This document shows, piece by piece, positions 17,633 to 25,876 of a stretch of DNA of 44,273 nt (position 1 is the first letter of the stretch; the number at the start of each line of letters is the position of its first letter). The notes under the pieces are model-generated. The model was not told the origin of the DNA, searched no databases, and worked only from the letters and a program-made list of their open reading frames with translations. The stretch comes from Nostoc sp. TH1S01 (GTDB lineage: Bacteria; Cyanobacteriota; Cyanobacteriia; Cyanobacteriales; Nostocaceae), in contig JAGKSW010000156.1 in the NCBI GenBank assembly GCA_018993265.1, forward strand, positions 1 through 44,273. Direction: 5' to 3'. The translations under genes were made by a program, and so were the position numbers.

Positions 17633-17932
17633 TAAAATCCTCAATTTCTGCTCTACCTATCAGACAATGAGCAAGATTTGGGGGATTCTCCCCCAAGCCC
17701 CCGATTGGGGGACGGTTGCGTCCCCCAAACCCCCTCCAAAATTATTTTTTCGTTTTTTGTTGAGTCATTATTTTATTAGTTTTGTTGTGATTGAATTTTA
17801 TGATGTGAACCGTATTGTGTTATGGCAACCCTTAACTTACCGATAAAGGCGGTGCGTTACGGCTAATTATCACTCTCTGAAGTTCCCAAATCCTTGCATA
17901 GCCGTAACACACCCTACTTAATATTTGCTTTA
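17633..17932. repeat. Intergenic hairpin-rich repeats after raf1
   Basis: Two repeat types fill this gap. At 17678-17742, runs of G and C form hairpins (GGGGGATTCTCCCCC, then TTGGGGGACG/CGTCCCCCAA), a common cyanobacterial intergenic pattern that may terminate raf1 transcription. At 17851-17913 a small element has 14-bp arms with one mismatch (GGTGCGTTACGGCT at 17851-17864, AGCCGTAACACACC at 17900-17913). An apparent open frame through these repeats is not considered a gene. Confidence 0.65.
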
Positions 17933-18184
17933 TCAATACCCTCTAATCAGTCGATTAATCAAACTTAAATAATCGTCTAACTCTTCATACTCAGTTAATT
18001 CTTGTTCCTCTTCGTTAGTAAGTGGAACTTCTTTTTGTTTAGCTAGTAATTCTTCAATTCTAGTCTGAACTAAAATAGAAGCCCGAAATATTGGTACTCC
18101 TTCCACTAACTCTATGCAAACAGCCCCCTCTAATGGCAAACTGTCTGGTAAGTGTGATAATTTCATAAGAAAGTTTATCGTCAT
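17933..18184 (-). CDS. Small acidic conserved-type protein
   Basis: The 83-residue frame looks like a family frequent in filamentous cyanobacteria: a short beta-rich N-terminus (ELVEGVPIFRA), then a helical acidic C-terminus (RIEELLAKQKE, NEEEQELTEYEELDDYLSLINRLIR). Such proteins are often small antitoxin-like partners, but no toxin is adjacent here. ATG 18184 is used; a second ATG five codons on (18166, MKLSHLP) is also possible and may be better. The function is unknown. Confidence 0.6.
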   Translation of the reverse strand: MTINFLMKLSHLPDSLPLEGAVCIELVEGVPIFRASILVQTRIEELLAKQKEVPLTNEEEQELTEYEELDDYLSLINRLIRGY

Positions 18185-18292
18185 ATTAGTCTGATAATAT
18201 ACTGCTTAAACTAAGTAAAAAGCATCACTGATTAGCAGTCGAAGTACAGGTGAGGACATTTAAAAAAAGTGATTCAGTACATAGTAAGACTT

Positions 18293-19972
18293 TTAACGTC
18301 TGCCTTCTGCCTCCTGCCTTCTGCCTCCTGCCATACAACGATAAAGTTGATAGGGAATACCTATCCGATAATGTTGTGTCGGATCGATATTACAAACTAT
18401 TTGCCCAGAAGATAACTTAACTTGTGGTAGATAATCGCGTCTTCTCAAACCAGGGGCGACTATCCATAAGTTTAGCTGAGATACATCTGGTACAGAGAAT
18501 TGTGCAAGCTTCTGCCAAAAAGAAATTACAGTAGAGTTTTGATTAATAAAAGCAAAATTATCTAATTTACTTGTATTTCTTAATGGTTCTAAAGCTAAAG
18601 CAAAACTTAATCCTAATGCCACATCTTGATAACTGCCATATCCAGTAACTAACATGATTGGGATAGTTGGATTTAAATTCATGTTTTGAGCCACCTTTTC
18701 CGGTTGAAAAGGCTTTTGAAAGGCTAAATTAGAAATAACAAAAATACAACTAACAATGCTAACAACTAAAAAAATAGAAAGAAATTTTTGTTTTTTTAGG
18801 CTAAAATTAATTCCTGCTGCTAATAAAGCGCAAAAGCTGGGGTAATAAACGAAGTTATATCTAGGAACAACAGTAATATCTTTACCAAATATATAAATAA
18901 TAATTAAAAACTCTAAAATTACAAAAGTGGTAAAAGTTAAAAAAGAAACTGTTGATATATTATTTTTAATATCTAATAATAAAATACGTATGCCTTGAAA
19001 AATTTTACGCCATGACAAGAGAAAAAATGTTACCATTATTAAAACATTGATAATTGCTACTGGTAGAGATTGATTTTCTACAGGAAACGCAATTATCATC
19101 AATACCCAATTAATTAAAGTTTGATATATGGGCGAAATGTAGTTAGGGGTTGGCAACCAATTGGTTTCTGTACGCTGGACATGATTGAAGACAACCAGTA
19201 ACCAGGGAAAAAAACTGATACCAACAGTAGTAAGAGAAATTAATAAAGATAGCCAAATTTTTTTGATAATTAAACTGTTGAGTTTATATCGATAAGCTAT
19301 AAATATTAAAGTAGCAATTTCTGCAATCAAGGCGAGAGCGAAAAAATAGTGGACATAAAAACCAAGAATATTAACAATTGTCCAAGATAGCCAAACCCAA
19401 AACCGAAAACGCGATCGCTCAAATATATCTCGCTGAATTTGCATCAATCCTAGTAACGACAAAGTAATCAAAAACATCGGCGCAGTATAGTGTCTCGCCT
19501 CTTGGGAAAGGTATACCGCAAAGGGGGAAGTCGCCATCACCAAAGCAGCGATAATTCCCGATGACTTGGAAAAAGCAATGCGATTTAGGCAATACATCGC
19601 TGGGATTGTGGCGACACCAAATAAAGCAGGTAGCGATCGCAATTTTGTCACCCATTCTGTTCCTAAAGGAGTCATCCAACTTAACCACCGATACATCGCA
19701 CAAAAAAATAAAGGCGGGTGGGTAGACTGTGTATCAACATTAATGGCGATTTGTGAGCAACTGACACCTGGATGAAAAGTAAAAATTTCCTGGACACGTG
19801 CTAAAGGAAATAAAACATCTAAAGGCAAATCATGATAATTTTTACCTAAACTAAAGATGGCTGTAATCACTTCGTCCATCCACAAAGGTTTGAAATCTAA
19901 ATGCCAAAAGCGCAAAATTGCACCCAAGGCGATCGCCCCAACTAAACCGAGATAATGTCTACTATTAGTCAT
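18293..19972 (-). CDS. GT-C superfamily membrane glycosyltransferase (ArnT/PMT-like)
   Basis: The 559-residue integral membrane protein has about 10-12 hydrophobic segments. The N-terminus carries the GT-C hallmark acidic motif after the first helix (FKPLWMDEVITA) and the second loop motif THPPLFF. These match ArnT/PMT-like (GT39/GT83-type) transferases that use a polyprenyl-phosphate sugar and act at the periplasmic face. The acceptor is unknown. The C-terminal dozen residues (AGGRRQEAEGRR) are encoded by an STRR block (TGCCTTCTGCCTCC), so the repeat has extended or altered the protein end. STRR sequence also precedes the start. Confidence 0.8.
   Translation of the reverse strand: MTNSRHYLGLVGAIALGAILRFWHLDFKPLWMDEVITAIFSLGKNYHDLPLDVLFPLARVQEIFTFHPGVSCSQIAINVDTQSTHPPLFFCAMYRWLSWMTPLGTEWVTKLRSLPALFGVATIPAMYCLNRIAFSKSSGIIAALVMATSPFAVYLSQEARHYTAPMFLITLSLLGLMQIQRDIFERSRFRFWVWLSWTIVNILGFYVHYFFALALIAEIATLIFIAYRYKLNSLIIKKIWLSLLISLTTVGISFFPWLLVVFNHVQRTETNWLPTPNYISPIYQTLINWVLMIIAFPVENQSLPVAIINVLIMVTFFLLSWRKIFQGIRILLLDIKNNISTVSFLTFTTFVILEFLIIIYIFGKDITVVPRYNFVYYPSFCALLAAGINFSLKKQKFLSIFLVVSIVSCIFVISNLAFQKPFQPEKVAQNMNLNPTIPIMLVTGYGSYQDVALGLSFALALEPLRNTSKLDNFAFINQNSTVISFWQKLAQFSVPDVSQLNLWIVAPGLRRRDYLPQVKLSSGQIVCNIDPTQHYRIGIPYQLYRCMAGGRRQEAEGRR
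18298..18334. repeat. STRR (TGCCTTC/TGCCTCC heptamers) inside the 3' end of a gene
   Basis: Five alternating heptamers TGCCTTC and TGCCTCC in tandem overlap the last codons of the glycosyltransferase. The same heptamers stand at 323-341 beside the DUF4864 gene. Confidence 0.8.
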
Positions 19973-20088
19973 TTGTTATTTGTCATTGGTCATTGGTTAA
20001 AAGTAGGAAGCAGCAGGCCAAATAATTAAATTTCAGACTTCATACTTCAGACTTCATACTTTTTATTTTCTCAGCCTCGGATTGTGAT
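19973..20088. repeat. STRR clusters between divergent genes
   Basis: Two unrelated heptamer clusters lie in this 116-bp divergent promoter region: TTTGTCATTGGTCATTGG at about 19979-19998, and CAGACTTCATACTT repeated at about 20034-20061. The helicase ATG follows 28 bp after the second cluster. Confidence 0.7.
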
Positions 20089-22542
20089 ATGTCAGATACA
20101 AACTTTACTGCTACTGTGCCTTTAGAATCTGCTCCATCGGAATTATCTCAGTCATCGCAGCAGGTTTTGTCTTTGCGTGAAAAAATATTGGCGATTCGTA
20201 ACGGCTTACGCCAAGGACAACAACAGATGGCTGACTGGGAATCTGGGCCATTAGCGGTTTCTGCGGTTCCGGGTGCGGGGAAATCGACGGGGATGGCGGC
20301 GGCGGCGGCGATCGCGATCGCGCGTCAGTATGAACGTTTGGCGCAATCACGTTCCTCAGTTCACCGTCAGTTAGTAGTTGTGACCTTTACTCGTTCTGCG
20401 GCTGCCAATATTAAAGCGAAAATTCGGAAATATTTACGTGACGATTTATCTTTGCCGCAAACGGGTTTTGCGGTTTACACATTACATGGTTTGGCGCTGA
20501 ATATCGCCAGTCGTTATCCTGATTTATCAGGTTTAGAGTTAGAAAATCTGACATTAATTACCCCTAGTCAAAGTCATCGCTTAATTCGCACAGCCGTCGA
20601 ACAATGGATTAATAATAATGCTGAAAAATATTTCCGTTTACTGGAAGGACAACAATTTGACGGCGAAGAAACAGAAAGATTGCGTCGTCAATCTGTGCTG
20701 CGAACTGAAGTTTTACCAGACTTAGCAACTACAGTAATTCACGAAGCCAAAAGTTCGGGAATATCGCCAGAACAACTACAAAGTTGGAGTCAACAAACCT
20801 CTGATCAATACGCAATTTTAAGCATAGCGGCGGGATTGTACGAACAATACCAAAACTTAATGCGATCGCGCGACTTTATCGACTACGACGATATGATTCT
20901 CGCCGCCCTGCGCGTATTAGAAAATGACAGCGCCCGTCGCATTGAGCAGAACCAAGTTTTCGCCGTTTTTGAAGACGAAGCCCAAGATTCTAGCCCTTTA
21001 CAAACTCGGTTATTAGAAATTTTGGCGAGTGATGATCAGGACAGGGGAGACAAGGTAGACAAGGGAGACAAGGGGGTTTCTTTCAACTCCCAACTCAGCA
21101 CTCAGCACTCAGCACTCAGCACTCAGCACTCAGCACTCAATCTCGTCAGAGTTGGTGATCCTAACCAAGCAATTAACTCCACCTTCACACCAGCCGACCC
21201 GATTTATTTTCGGCAATTTTGTGAAGAGTGCGATCGCATAGCAAAATTGGCAACAATGAATCAAGCTGGGCGCAGTACGAGAATTATCATTGCTGCGGCT
21301 AACTTTGCGCTGGAATGGGTGAATAGTTTTTATGGCGCGAAAAATCAAAAGTCGCCCCATCTTCCCACCTCATCTCCCTTCCGCCCCCAGACAATTTACC
21401 CAGTTAGCACGAATGACCCACAAAAAAATGCCAACCCAGCACCAGAAAGTAAAGGACTGGAACTATACACACCGCGAGATATTCATCACACAGTCGAATT
21501 GCTGGGTAAAAGAGTAGTGGAGTTATTCACACCAGACCCAAGTAATACCCGTGCGGCGGTGTTAGTCAGAGAAAATCGCCAAGGCCGATGGTTAGCAGAA
21601 ATGTTAGCTCCTGTATGTAAAGAGCATAAAATTACACTTTACGATGTTGGTGAACGCGATCGCCGTTCTCATGTACCGCAAGAAATTTTGGCATTATTGC
21701 AATTTTGCGATCGTCCCCATTCACCAGATTACCTGAAAGCTGCCTTAGAAGTACTGGTACAACGGCAATTGATTCCGACTCAAGACCTCAACGCCCTCGC
21801 TAGTTTACCAGAAGAATTTTTATACCCAGGCCCCTTAGCAGCACCCCAAACAGAACCAGTCGAAAAAGCGGCTCATCTTTGTCGTAGCTTACTCCGCGCT
21901 CGATTGGAATTACCGCTTTATCAATTAATTTCCTTTCTCGCTTTGGCGTTGAATTATGACCAAGCAGAATTAGCGACTGCTGACAAACTTGCAGAACGAG
22001 TCAATCAGCAAATATCTGGCGGTAGTTCAATGGGTGCAATGCTCTCAGCTTTAAGCGAAATTGTCAATTCCGAACGCTTTGAACCTGTGGAAACCGAAGA
22101 TTTAGAAGCACATTACACTCGTGCAAATCAACTCACCATTATTACCATGCACAAAGCCAAAGGGTTAGATTGGGACTATGTTTTCATTCCCTTTCTGCAT
22201 GAGAATTTGATTCCTGGTCGCTTTTGGGTTCCACCCCAAAGCCAGTTTTTAGGAGACTTCACCTTATCAGAAGTCGCCCGCGCCCAAATTCGCGCCGCCC
22301 TTCACGGCGAATCGGGTATACCAGATGTCAGCCAAGCTTGGGAACAAGCCAAACACTTAAAAACTGCGGAAGAATATCGTTTACTTTATGTGGCGATGAC
22401 ACGCGCCAAGCGTTTGTTATGGATGTCTGCGGCGCAAAAAGCACCTTTCACTTGGAGTAAACCAGAGAATTTACAAGAACAAGCACCTTGTCCTGTATTT
22501 CCAGCATTAAAGCGCCAGTTTCCTGAATATATGATGAGCTAG
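20089..22542 (+). CDS. UvrD/Rep-like superfamily 1 DNA helicase
   Basis: The 817-residue protein carries the SF1A motifs in order: Q-motif region with NGLRQGQQQM, Walker A AVPGAGKST at about 58-66, motif Ia VVTFTRSAAANIKAK, motif II FEDEAQDSSP at about 294-303, motif III VRVGDPNQAI, motif V TIMHKAKGLDWDYVFIP, and motif VI LLYVAMTRAKRLLWM. It is therefore an ATP-dependent 3'-5' helicase of the UvrD/PcrA type, probably in repair. Two stretches are repeat-derived and in frame: residues about 316-350 between motifs II and III (DKVDKGDKG, STQHSALSTQHSAL), and a Ser/Pro stretch at about 420-435. They disturb the helicase fold only if the loops cannot tolerate them. Confidence 0.9.
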   Translation: MSDTNFTATVPLESAPSELSQSSQQVLSLREKILAIRNGLRQGQQQMADWESGPLAVSAVPGAGKSTGMAAAAAIAIARQYERLAQSRSSVHRQLVVVTFTRSAAANIKAKIRKYLRDDLSLPQTGFAVYTLHGLALNIASRYPDLSGLELENLTLITPSQSHRLIRTAVEQWINNNAEKYFRLLEGQQFDGEETERLRRQSVLRTEVLPDLATTVIHEAKSSGISPEQLQSWSQQTSDQYAILSIAAGLYEQYQNLMRSRDFIDYDDMILAALRVLENDSARRIEQNQVFAVFEDEAQDSSPLQTRLLEILASDDQDRGDKVDKGDKGVSFNSQLSTQHSALSTQHSALNLVRVGDPNQAINSTFTPADPIYFRQFCEECDRIAKLATMNQAGRSTRIIIAAANFALEWVNSFYGAKNQKSPHLPTSSPFRPQTIYPVSTNDPQKNANPAPESKGLELYTPRDIHHTVELLGKRVVELFTPDPSNTRAAVLVRENRQGRWLAEMLAPVCKEHKITLYDVGERDRRSHVPQEILALLQFCDRPHSPDYLKAALEVLVQRQLIPTQDLNALASLPEEFLYPGPLAAPQTEPVEKAAHLCRSLLRARLELPLYQLISFLALALNYDQAELATADKLAERVNQQISGGSSMGAMLSALSEIVNSERFEPVETEDLEAHYTRANQLTIITMHKAKGLDWDYVFIPFLHENLIPGRFWVPPQSQFLGDFTLSEVARAQIRAALHGESGIPDVSQAWEQAKHLKTAEEYRLLYVAMTRAKRLLWMSAAQKAPFTWSKPENLQEQAPCPVFPALKRQFPEYMMS
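21034..21140 (+). repeat. STRR insertion within the helicase coding sequence
   Basis: Imperfect GACAAGG-type nonamers (21050-21077) are followed by a run of about six CAGCACT heptamers (21095-21138). The CAGCACT heptamer also occurs intergenically at 41383-41406. The length keeps the reading frame, adding about 35 residues between helicase motifs II and III. Confidence 0.85.
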
Positions 22543-22586
22543 AAATGTAGCCCTTGATGCAAAACTAACTAAAGTAGTTAAAAATT

Positions 22587-22706
22587 TAGGTTGGGTGGAG
22601 GAACGGAAGCCAACATCATTTAGACTTTGTTGGGTTTCTCTATCGCTACAACGCCACTTTTCTCAAGTCGGGGAACCCGCCCACATAAGTGGCTCTCCAA
22701 CCTACG
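22587..22706. repeat. Small dispersed-type inverted repeat
   Basis: The outer imperfect arms are TAGGTTGGGTGGAG (22587-22600) and CTCTCCAACCTACG (22693-22706). An inner pair, GCCACTTTTCT / ATAAGTGGC, can form a second hairpin. This resembles the GTAGGTTGGG...CCCAACCTAC repeats scattered in cyanobacterial genomes. It follows the helicase stop; nothing coding is visible. Confidence 0.55.
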
Positions 22707-22721
22707 CATTTATTTCTTGAC

Positions 22722-22874
22722 TATAGCAATCCTATCTGAGTTGTGAAAAAAATATTCTTTTTAACGAACCGCAAAGGACGCATAGACGCGATAGCGGCTT
22801 CCCGCAGGGTAGAACACAAAGAAGGAGAATAAAGAGAAGAAAGAGAATTTCACAAATGATTTATGATTGCTATA
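22722..22874 (-). mobile_element. Miniature element, TATAGCAATCCTA family, long form with insert (153 bp)
   Basis: Its left end is TATAGCAATCCTA and its right end ATGATTGCTATA. Read in the opposite direction, the element is the same as 37029-37143, except that the short spacer inside CGCAAAGGACGC...ACACAAAG is replaced by a 32-bp hairpin-rich segment (22781-22812: CATAGACGCGATAGCGG and CTTCCCGCAGGGTAG). It is noncoding. Confidence 0.75.
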
Positions 22875-22891
22875 GTAGATTAGATAAATGA

Positions 22892-23320
22892 TTATTTGAT
22901 GTTTTTCTTCTTAGGACTTACGGCAAAATATAGCTGAGAGCGATAAAAACAAACATCAAACTCCATGAAGAAATTTACTTGTCCTAAAATCAGAGGAACT
23001 TGTACAGCTTGTGTCCAAGCAAATACAAGTTGTGCTGATTCAAATTGTCCAACTATTGCTTGAATAACTACAACACGAGCCTCGTATTGAGCAAGATTTC
23101 CAGTTAAGTTTAACGTTGTTGTCTGATGTTCCCAAACATAACCCAGTTCAATACCTATGGGATATGGCAACACATTGACAGTTGCGCCTGTATCTAAAAG
23201 TGCTGATGTTGTTATGGAACATTTTTGACTTGCAAGATTAATCGGCATATATGGACGAAAACCAGCCTCTCCTAATGTTGTATCAGCGTTCACAAAAGGA
23301 AATTGCTCAACATTAGACAT
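22892..23320 (-). CDS. Retropepsin-like aspartic protease-fold protein
   Basis: The 142-residue protein carries a single retropepsin-type active-site motif, ALLDTGATVNVLP, which matches the D-T-G-A signature of clan AA proteases. A second conserved part, VPLILGQVNFFMEFDV, resembles the flap-to-C-terminal strand segment (ILG.DFL) of such proteins. Like retroviral protease it would need to dimerise to be active. There is no signal peptide. The gene overlaps the upstream 71-residue ORF by 8 bp, so the two are translationally coupled. The substrate is unknown; the partner protein is an obvious candidate. Confidence 0.75.
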   Translation of the reverse strand: MSNVEQFPFVNADTTLGEAGFRPYMPINLASQKCSITTSALLDTGATVNVLPYPIGIELGYVWEHQTTTLNLTGNLAQYEARVVVIQAIVGQFESAQLVFAWTQAVQVPLILGQVNFFMEFDVCFYRSQLYFAVSPKKKNIK

Positions 23321-23528
23321 TGTTTTGTTTTTGTGTTGCTTGTAAAACTTCTAGCATTGTGTTTGCTGCTTCAAAAGCGTTATATGGAGACCATACAGGA
23401 TAAGATTGCTCTGGTTTAATTAAGTCCGTTTCTTGTTGAGCTAATTCTGAAATTAAAACTTGTACAACATAAAGTTTTTCAGCACGGCTCAGTCCTTGTA
23501 ATTTGTTCAGTAATTCTGATGAAACCAT
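23313..23528 (-). CDS. Small partner protein of the retropepsin-like gene
   Basis: A 71-residue protein. The N-terminal half is a helical segment (SSELLNKLQGLSRAEKLYVVQVLISELAQQ), a pattern seen in antitoxin-like cyanobacterial ORFs. It is followed by YPVWSPYNAFEAANTMLEVLQ, a motif frequently seen in small proteins encoded just before retropepsin-like genes in cyanobacteria (from memory). The stop overlaps the start of the protease-like gene by 8 bp. It could be an antitoxin, a chaperone or a protease substrate. I do not know its function. Confidence 0.65.
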   Translation of the reverse strand: MVSSELLNKLQGLSRAEKLYVVQVLISELAQQETDLIKPEQSYPVWSPYNAFEAANTMLEVLQATQKQNNV

Positions 23529-23761
23529 GTTTAATGCTCTAACTGCCTACACAGCTTAATTTTGTTTTAGATTTGATAATAAATAATTTAATCATTCTAT
23601 CTCAGACTCAGAAAAGAAAGCGCACCGGAAGATTACCAAGAAACATCAGCAACAATCAACCTGCGACATCCGTCAACTCACCCAGAATAGCTACGCAAAA
23701 GTCAAAACTTTCGACTTTTGACTTTTGAAAATAGTATTTTTACTTACGCAGGTATGACGGT

Positions 23762-25072
23762 ATGAAATCAAATATAAAGTCATCTCCTATCATGAACAGC
23801 GCCAGCAAGTTTCCCAGAGGTGTTGCTTTGACTTTGGCTTTAACTAGTTTGCTATCTTTGGGACAGGGATTCGCGGGTAATTATTTGGCTGAAGCTGCGC
23901 CGCTTGGCGAATCAATACAACTTTCGCAACGCTTACCAGACCACTTTCGCAATCGTACCAATCGCCTACCAAGGGGAATTGCTAACATCATAATTAGTGA
24001 TGCGGCTCGGCGTGCTAGAGTATCAACTCGTCAGGTGAGAATTACTCAAGCTACTCGTAAAACTTTTGGAAATCCCTGCATATTTAATTTTGGTGAAGTT
24101 TGCACTAGAGAATATAACCCCATTCAAGGATGGGAAGTAATTGTCAGTGTTGAGGGACAGTCTTGGATTTACCACAGCAATGAATCTGGTTCTCAAGTGG
24201 TTTTAGACCCGAACATTATCAACGCAGGTTCAGATAACAGCTATCAATTACCAAGAGCGATCGCCAACAATATTTTACGAGATGCTTCCCGTCGTTCTGG
24301 TGTCAGAATTAACGATTTACGAATTACTCAAGCTACTCGTAAAACCTTTGGTAATCCTTGTGAGTTCAATTTTGGCGAAGTTTGTACTAGGGAATATAAC
24401 CCCATTGAAGGTTGGGAAGTAATTGTTAGAGTTCAAGGACGGTCTTGGACTTATCACGTTGATGCGTCGGGTTCGCGGATCGTTTTAGATCCACAAATTG
24501 ACGACTCAAATTCAGATAACAGCTATGAATTACCAAGAGCGATCGCCAACAATATCTTACGAGATGCGGCGCGGCGTTCTGGTGAAGATGTGAATGATTT
24601 AAGAATTACCCAAGCTACCCGCAAAACCTTTAGTAATCGTTGTGTGTTCAACTTTGGCGAAATCTGCACAGAAGAATATAACCCCATTGAAGGTTGGGAA
24701 GTAATTGTGCAAGTGCGTCGTCAGTCTTGGACTTATCACAGTAATGAATCTGGTTCTCAAATCGTTTTAGACCCAGATATTACTAATTCCGGTTCAGATA
24801 ACAGCTATGAATTACCAAGAGCGATCGCTAACAATATCTTACGAGATGCGGCGCGGCGTTCTGGTGAAGATGTGAGTGATTTAAGAATTACCCAAGCTAC
24901 CCGCAGAACCTTTAGTAATCGTTGTGTGTTTAACTTTGGCGAAGTGTGTACCCAACAATTTGACCCTATCGAAGGTTGGGAAGTAATTGTCCGAGTGCGT
25001 CGTCAATCTTGGACTTACCACGTGGATGAATCTGGTTCACGGATTGTTTTAGACCCAGATATTGCCCGCTAG
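23762..25072 (+). CDS. Exported protein with four 94-residue repeats
   Basis: The 436-residue protein starts with a signal peptide (residues 1-46, hydrophobic ALTLALTSLLSLGQ, cleavage near AEA). Four tandem copies of a module of exactly 94 residues (282 bp) follow, starting at nucleotides 23966, 24248, 24530 and 24812; the last copy is slightly shorter. Each contains LPRAIANNILRDA, DLRITQATRKTF, two cysteines in the pattern NPC-x7-C likely to form a disulfide, and GWEVIVRV...SWTYH...DESGSRIVLDP. The end of the module resembles PepSY-like or protease-inhibitor-like small domains, but that is inference. The third and fourth copies are nearly identical in DNA. Confidence 0.8.
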   Translation: MKSNIKSSPIMNSASKFPRGVALTLALTSLLSLGQGFAGNYLAEAAPLGESIQLSQRLPDHFRNRTNRLPRGIANIIISDAARRARVSTRQVRITQATRKTFGNPCIFNFGEVCTREYNPIQGWEVIVSVEGQSWIYHSNESGSQVVLDPNIINAGSDNSYQLPRAIANNILRDASRRSGVRINDLRITQATRKTFGNPCEFNFGEVCTREYNPIEGWEVIVRVQGRSWTYHVDASGSRIVLDPQIDDSNSDNSYELPRAIANNILRDAARRSGEDVNDLRITQATRKTFSNRCVFNFGEICTEEYNPIEGWEVIVQVRRQSWTYHSNESGSQIVLDPDITNSGSDNSYELPRAIANNILRDAARRSGEDVSDLRITQATRRTFSNRCVFNFGEVCTQQFDPIEGWEVIVRVRRQSWTYHVDESGSRIVLDPDIAR

Positions 25073-25143
25073 ATTGGCGATTTGGTAGCGATCGCTATAA
25101 AAGTTTATAGAATAAAGCAGTTCTCAATTATTCCTGAACCATA

Positions 25144-25176
25144 AGATCCCCGATTTCTTTAAGAAATCGGGGATCT
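25144..25176. repeat. Near-perfect palindrome (GATCCCCGA type)
   Basis: 16-bp arms AGATCCCCGATTTCTT and AAGAAATCGGGGATCT are separated by one base. No T run follows, so it is more likely a dispersed palindromic repeat than a classical terminator, although it could halt transcription of the upstream gene. Close relatives lie at 27432-27464 and 29554-29586. Confidence 0.8.
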
Positions 25177-25256
25177 GAAGCAATCTATTTTTCTAAATCA
25201 AAAATGATTGCTATATAATGATAGATTGTGTCGAATCGTCAAATTAAAGCCAGCAA

Positions 25257-25454
25257 ATGCCTAAACTAAAAACCCGTAAAGCAGCAGCAAAACGGTTCCG
25301 TGCTACTGGTAGCGGTAAAATCGTCCGCCGCAAAGCTTTCAAAAACCACTTGTTAGAACACAAAACCACTAACAAAAAACGTAAATTGTCCAAAATGGCA
25401 GTTGTAAACGAGCGCGACGAAGAAAACGTACGCTTGATGCTTCCTTATTTGTAA
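25257..25454 (+). CDS. rpmI: 50S ribosomal protein L35
   Basis: A 65-residue, strongly basic protein with the L35 signature: [21 protein letters not shown], then [15 protein letters not shown] and the C-terminal VRLMLPYL. The length is typical. It is the first gene of the rpmI-rplT operon, with rplT 24 bp downstream. The usual upstream infC is absent here, as in other cyanobacteria. The ATG at 25257 is preceded by AAAGCCAGCA with no strong SD. Confidence 0.97.
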   Translation: MPKLKTRKAAAKRFRATGSGKIVRRKAFKNHLLEHKTTNKKRKLSKMAVVNERDEENVRLMLPYL

Positions 25455-25478
25455 TGTCAATCTTTTAGGAATTAAAAC

Positions 25479-25832
25479 ATGACACGGGTAAAACGCGGTA
25501 ATGTAGCTCGTAAACGCCGCAATAAAATTCTCAAATTAGCTAAAGGTTTTCGCGGTTCCCACTCAACGCTGTTTAGAACTGCTAACCAGCAAGTAATGAA
25601 AGCACTCCGCAGTGCTTACCGCGATCGCAAAAAACGCAAACGTGATTTCCGCCGTCTGTGGATTACTCGGATCAATGCTGCTGTTAGACAGCATGGTTTA
25701 AGCTACAGCCAGTTTATTGGCAACTTGAAAAAAGCTGATATCCAACTCAACCGCAAGATGTTGGCACAATTAGCAGTTTTAGATCCTAGCAGCTTCAGCA
25801 AAATTGCTGAATTGGCCAGCCAAGCTAAATAA
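25479..25832 (+). CDS. rplT: 50S ribosomal protein L20
   Basis: A 117-residue basic protein showing the L20 signature: [20 protein letters not shown], then [19 protein letters not shown] and [14 protein letters not shown]. It binds 23S rRNA early in 50S assembly and in many bacteria represses its own operon via a leader structure. No leader fold is evident here. It lies 24 bp after rpmI. STRR sequence (GAAGTATGAAGTATGAAG) begins about 30 bp after its stop. Confidence 0.97.
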   Translation: MTRVKRGNVARKRRNKILKLAKGFRGSHSTLFRTANQQVMKALRSAYRDRKKRKRDFRRLWITRINAAVRQHGLSYSQFIGNLKKADIQLNRKMLAQLAVLDPSSFSKIAELASQAK

Positions 25833-25876
25833 AGGTAGTAACGGATGAATAACCTTTGAAGGATGAAGTATGAAGT

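Noticed and set aside
17622-17846. A 74-codon plus-strand frame after raf1.
   Set aside because: It is translated through G/C hairpin repeats; composition is not protein-like.
21095-21140. Tandem CAGCACT repeats could suggest a CRISPR array.
   Set aside because: Head-to-tail heptamers without spacers; typical STRR.
23734-23747. GTA-N8-TAC resembling an NtcA site before the secreted repeat protein.
   Set aside because: Only 14 bp upstream of the start codon and without a correctly spaced -10 box; likely chance in A+T-rich DNA.
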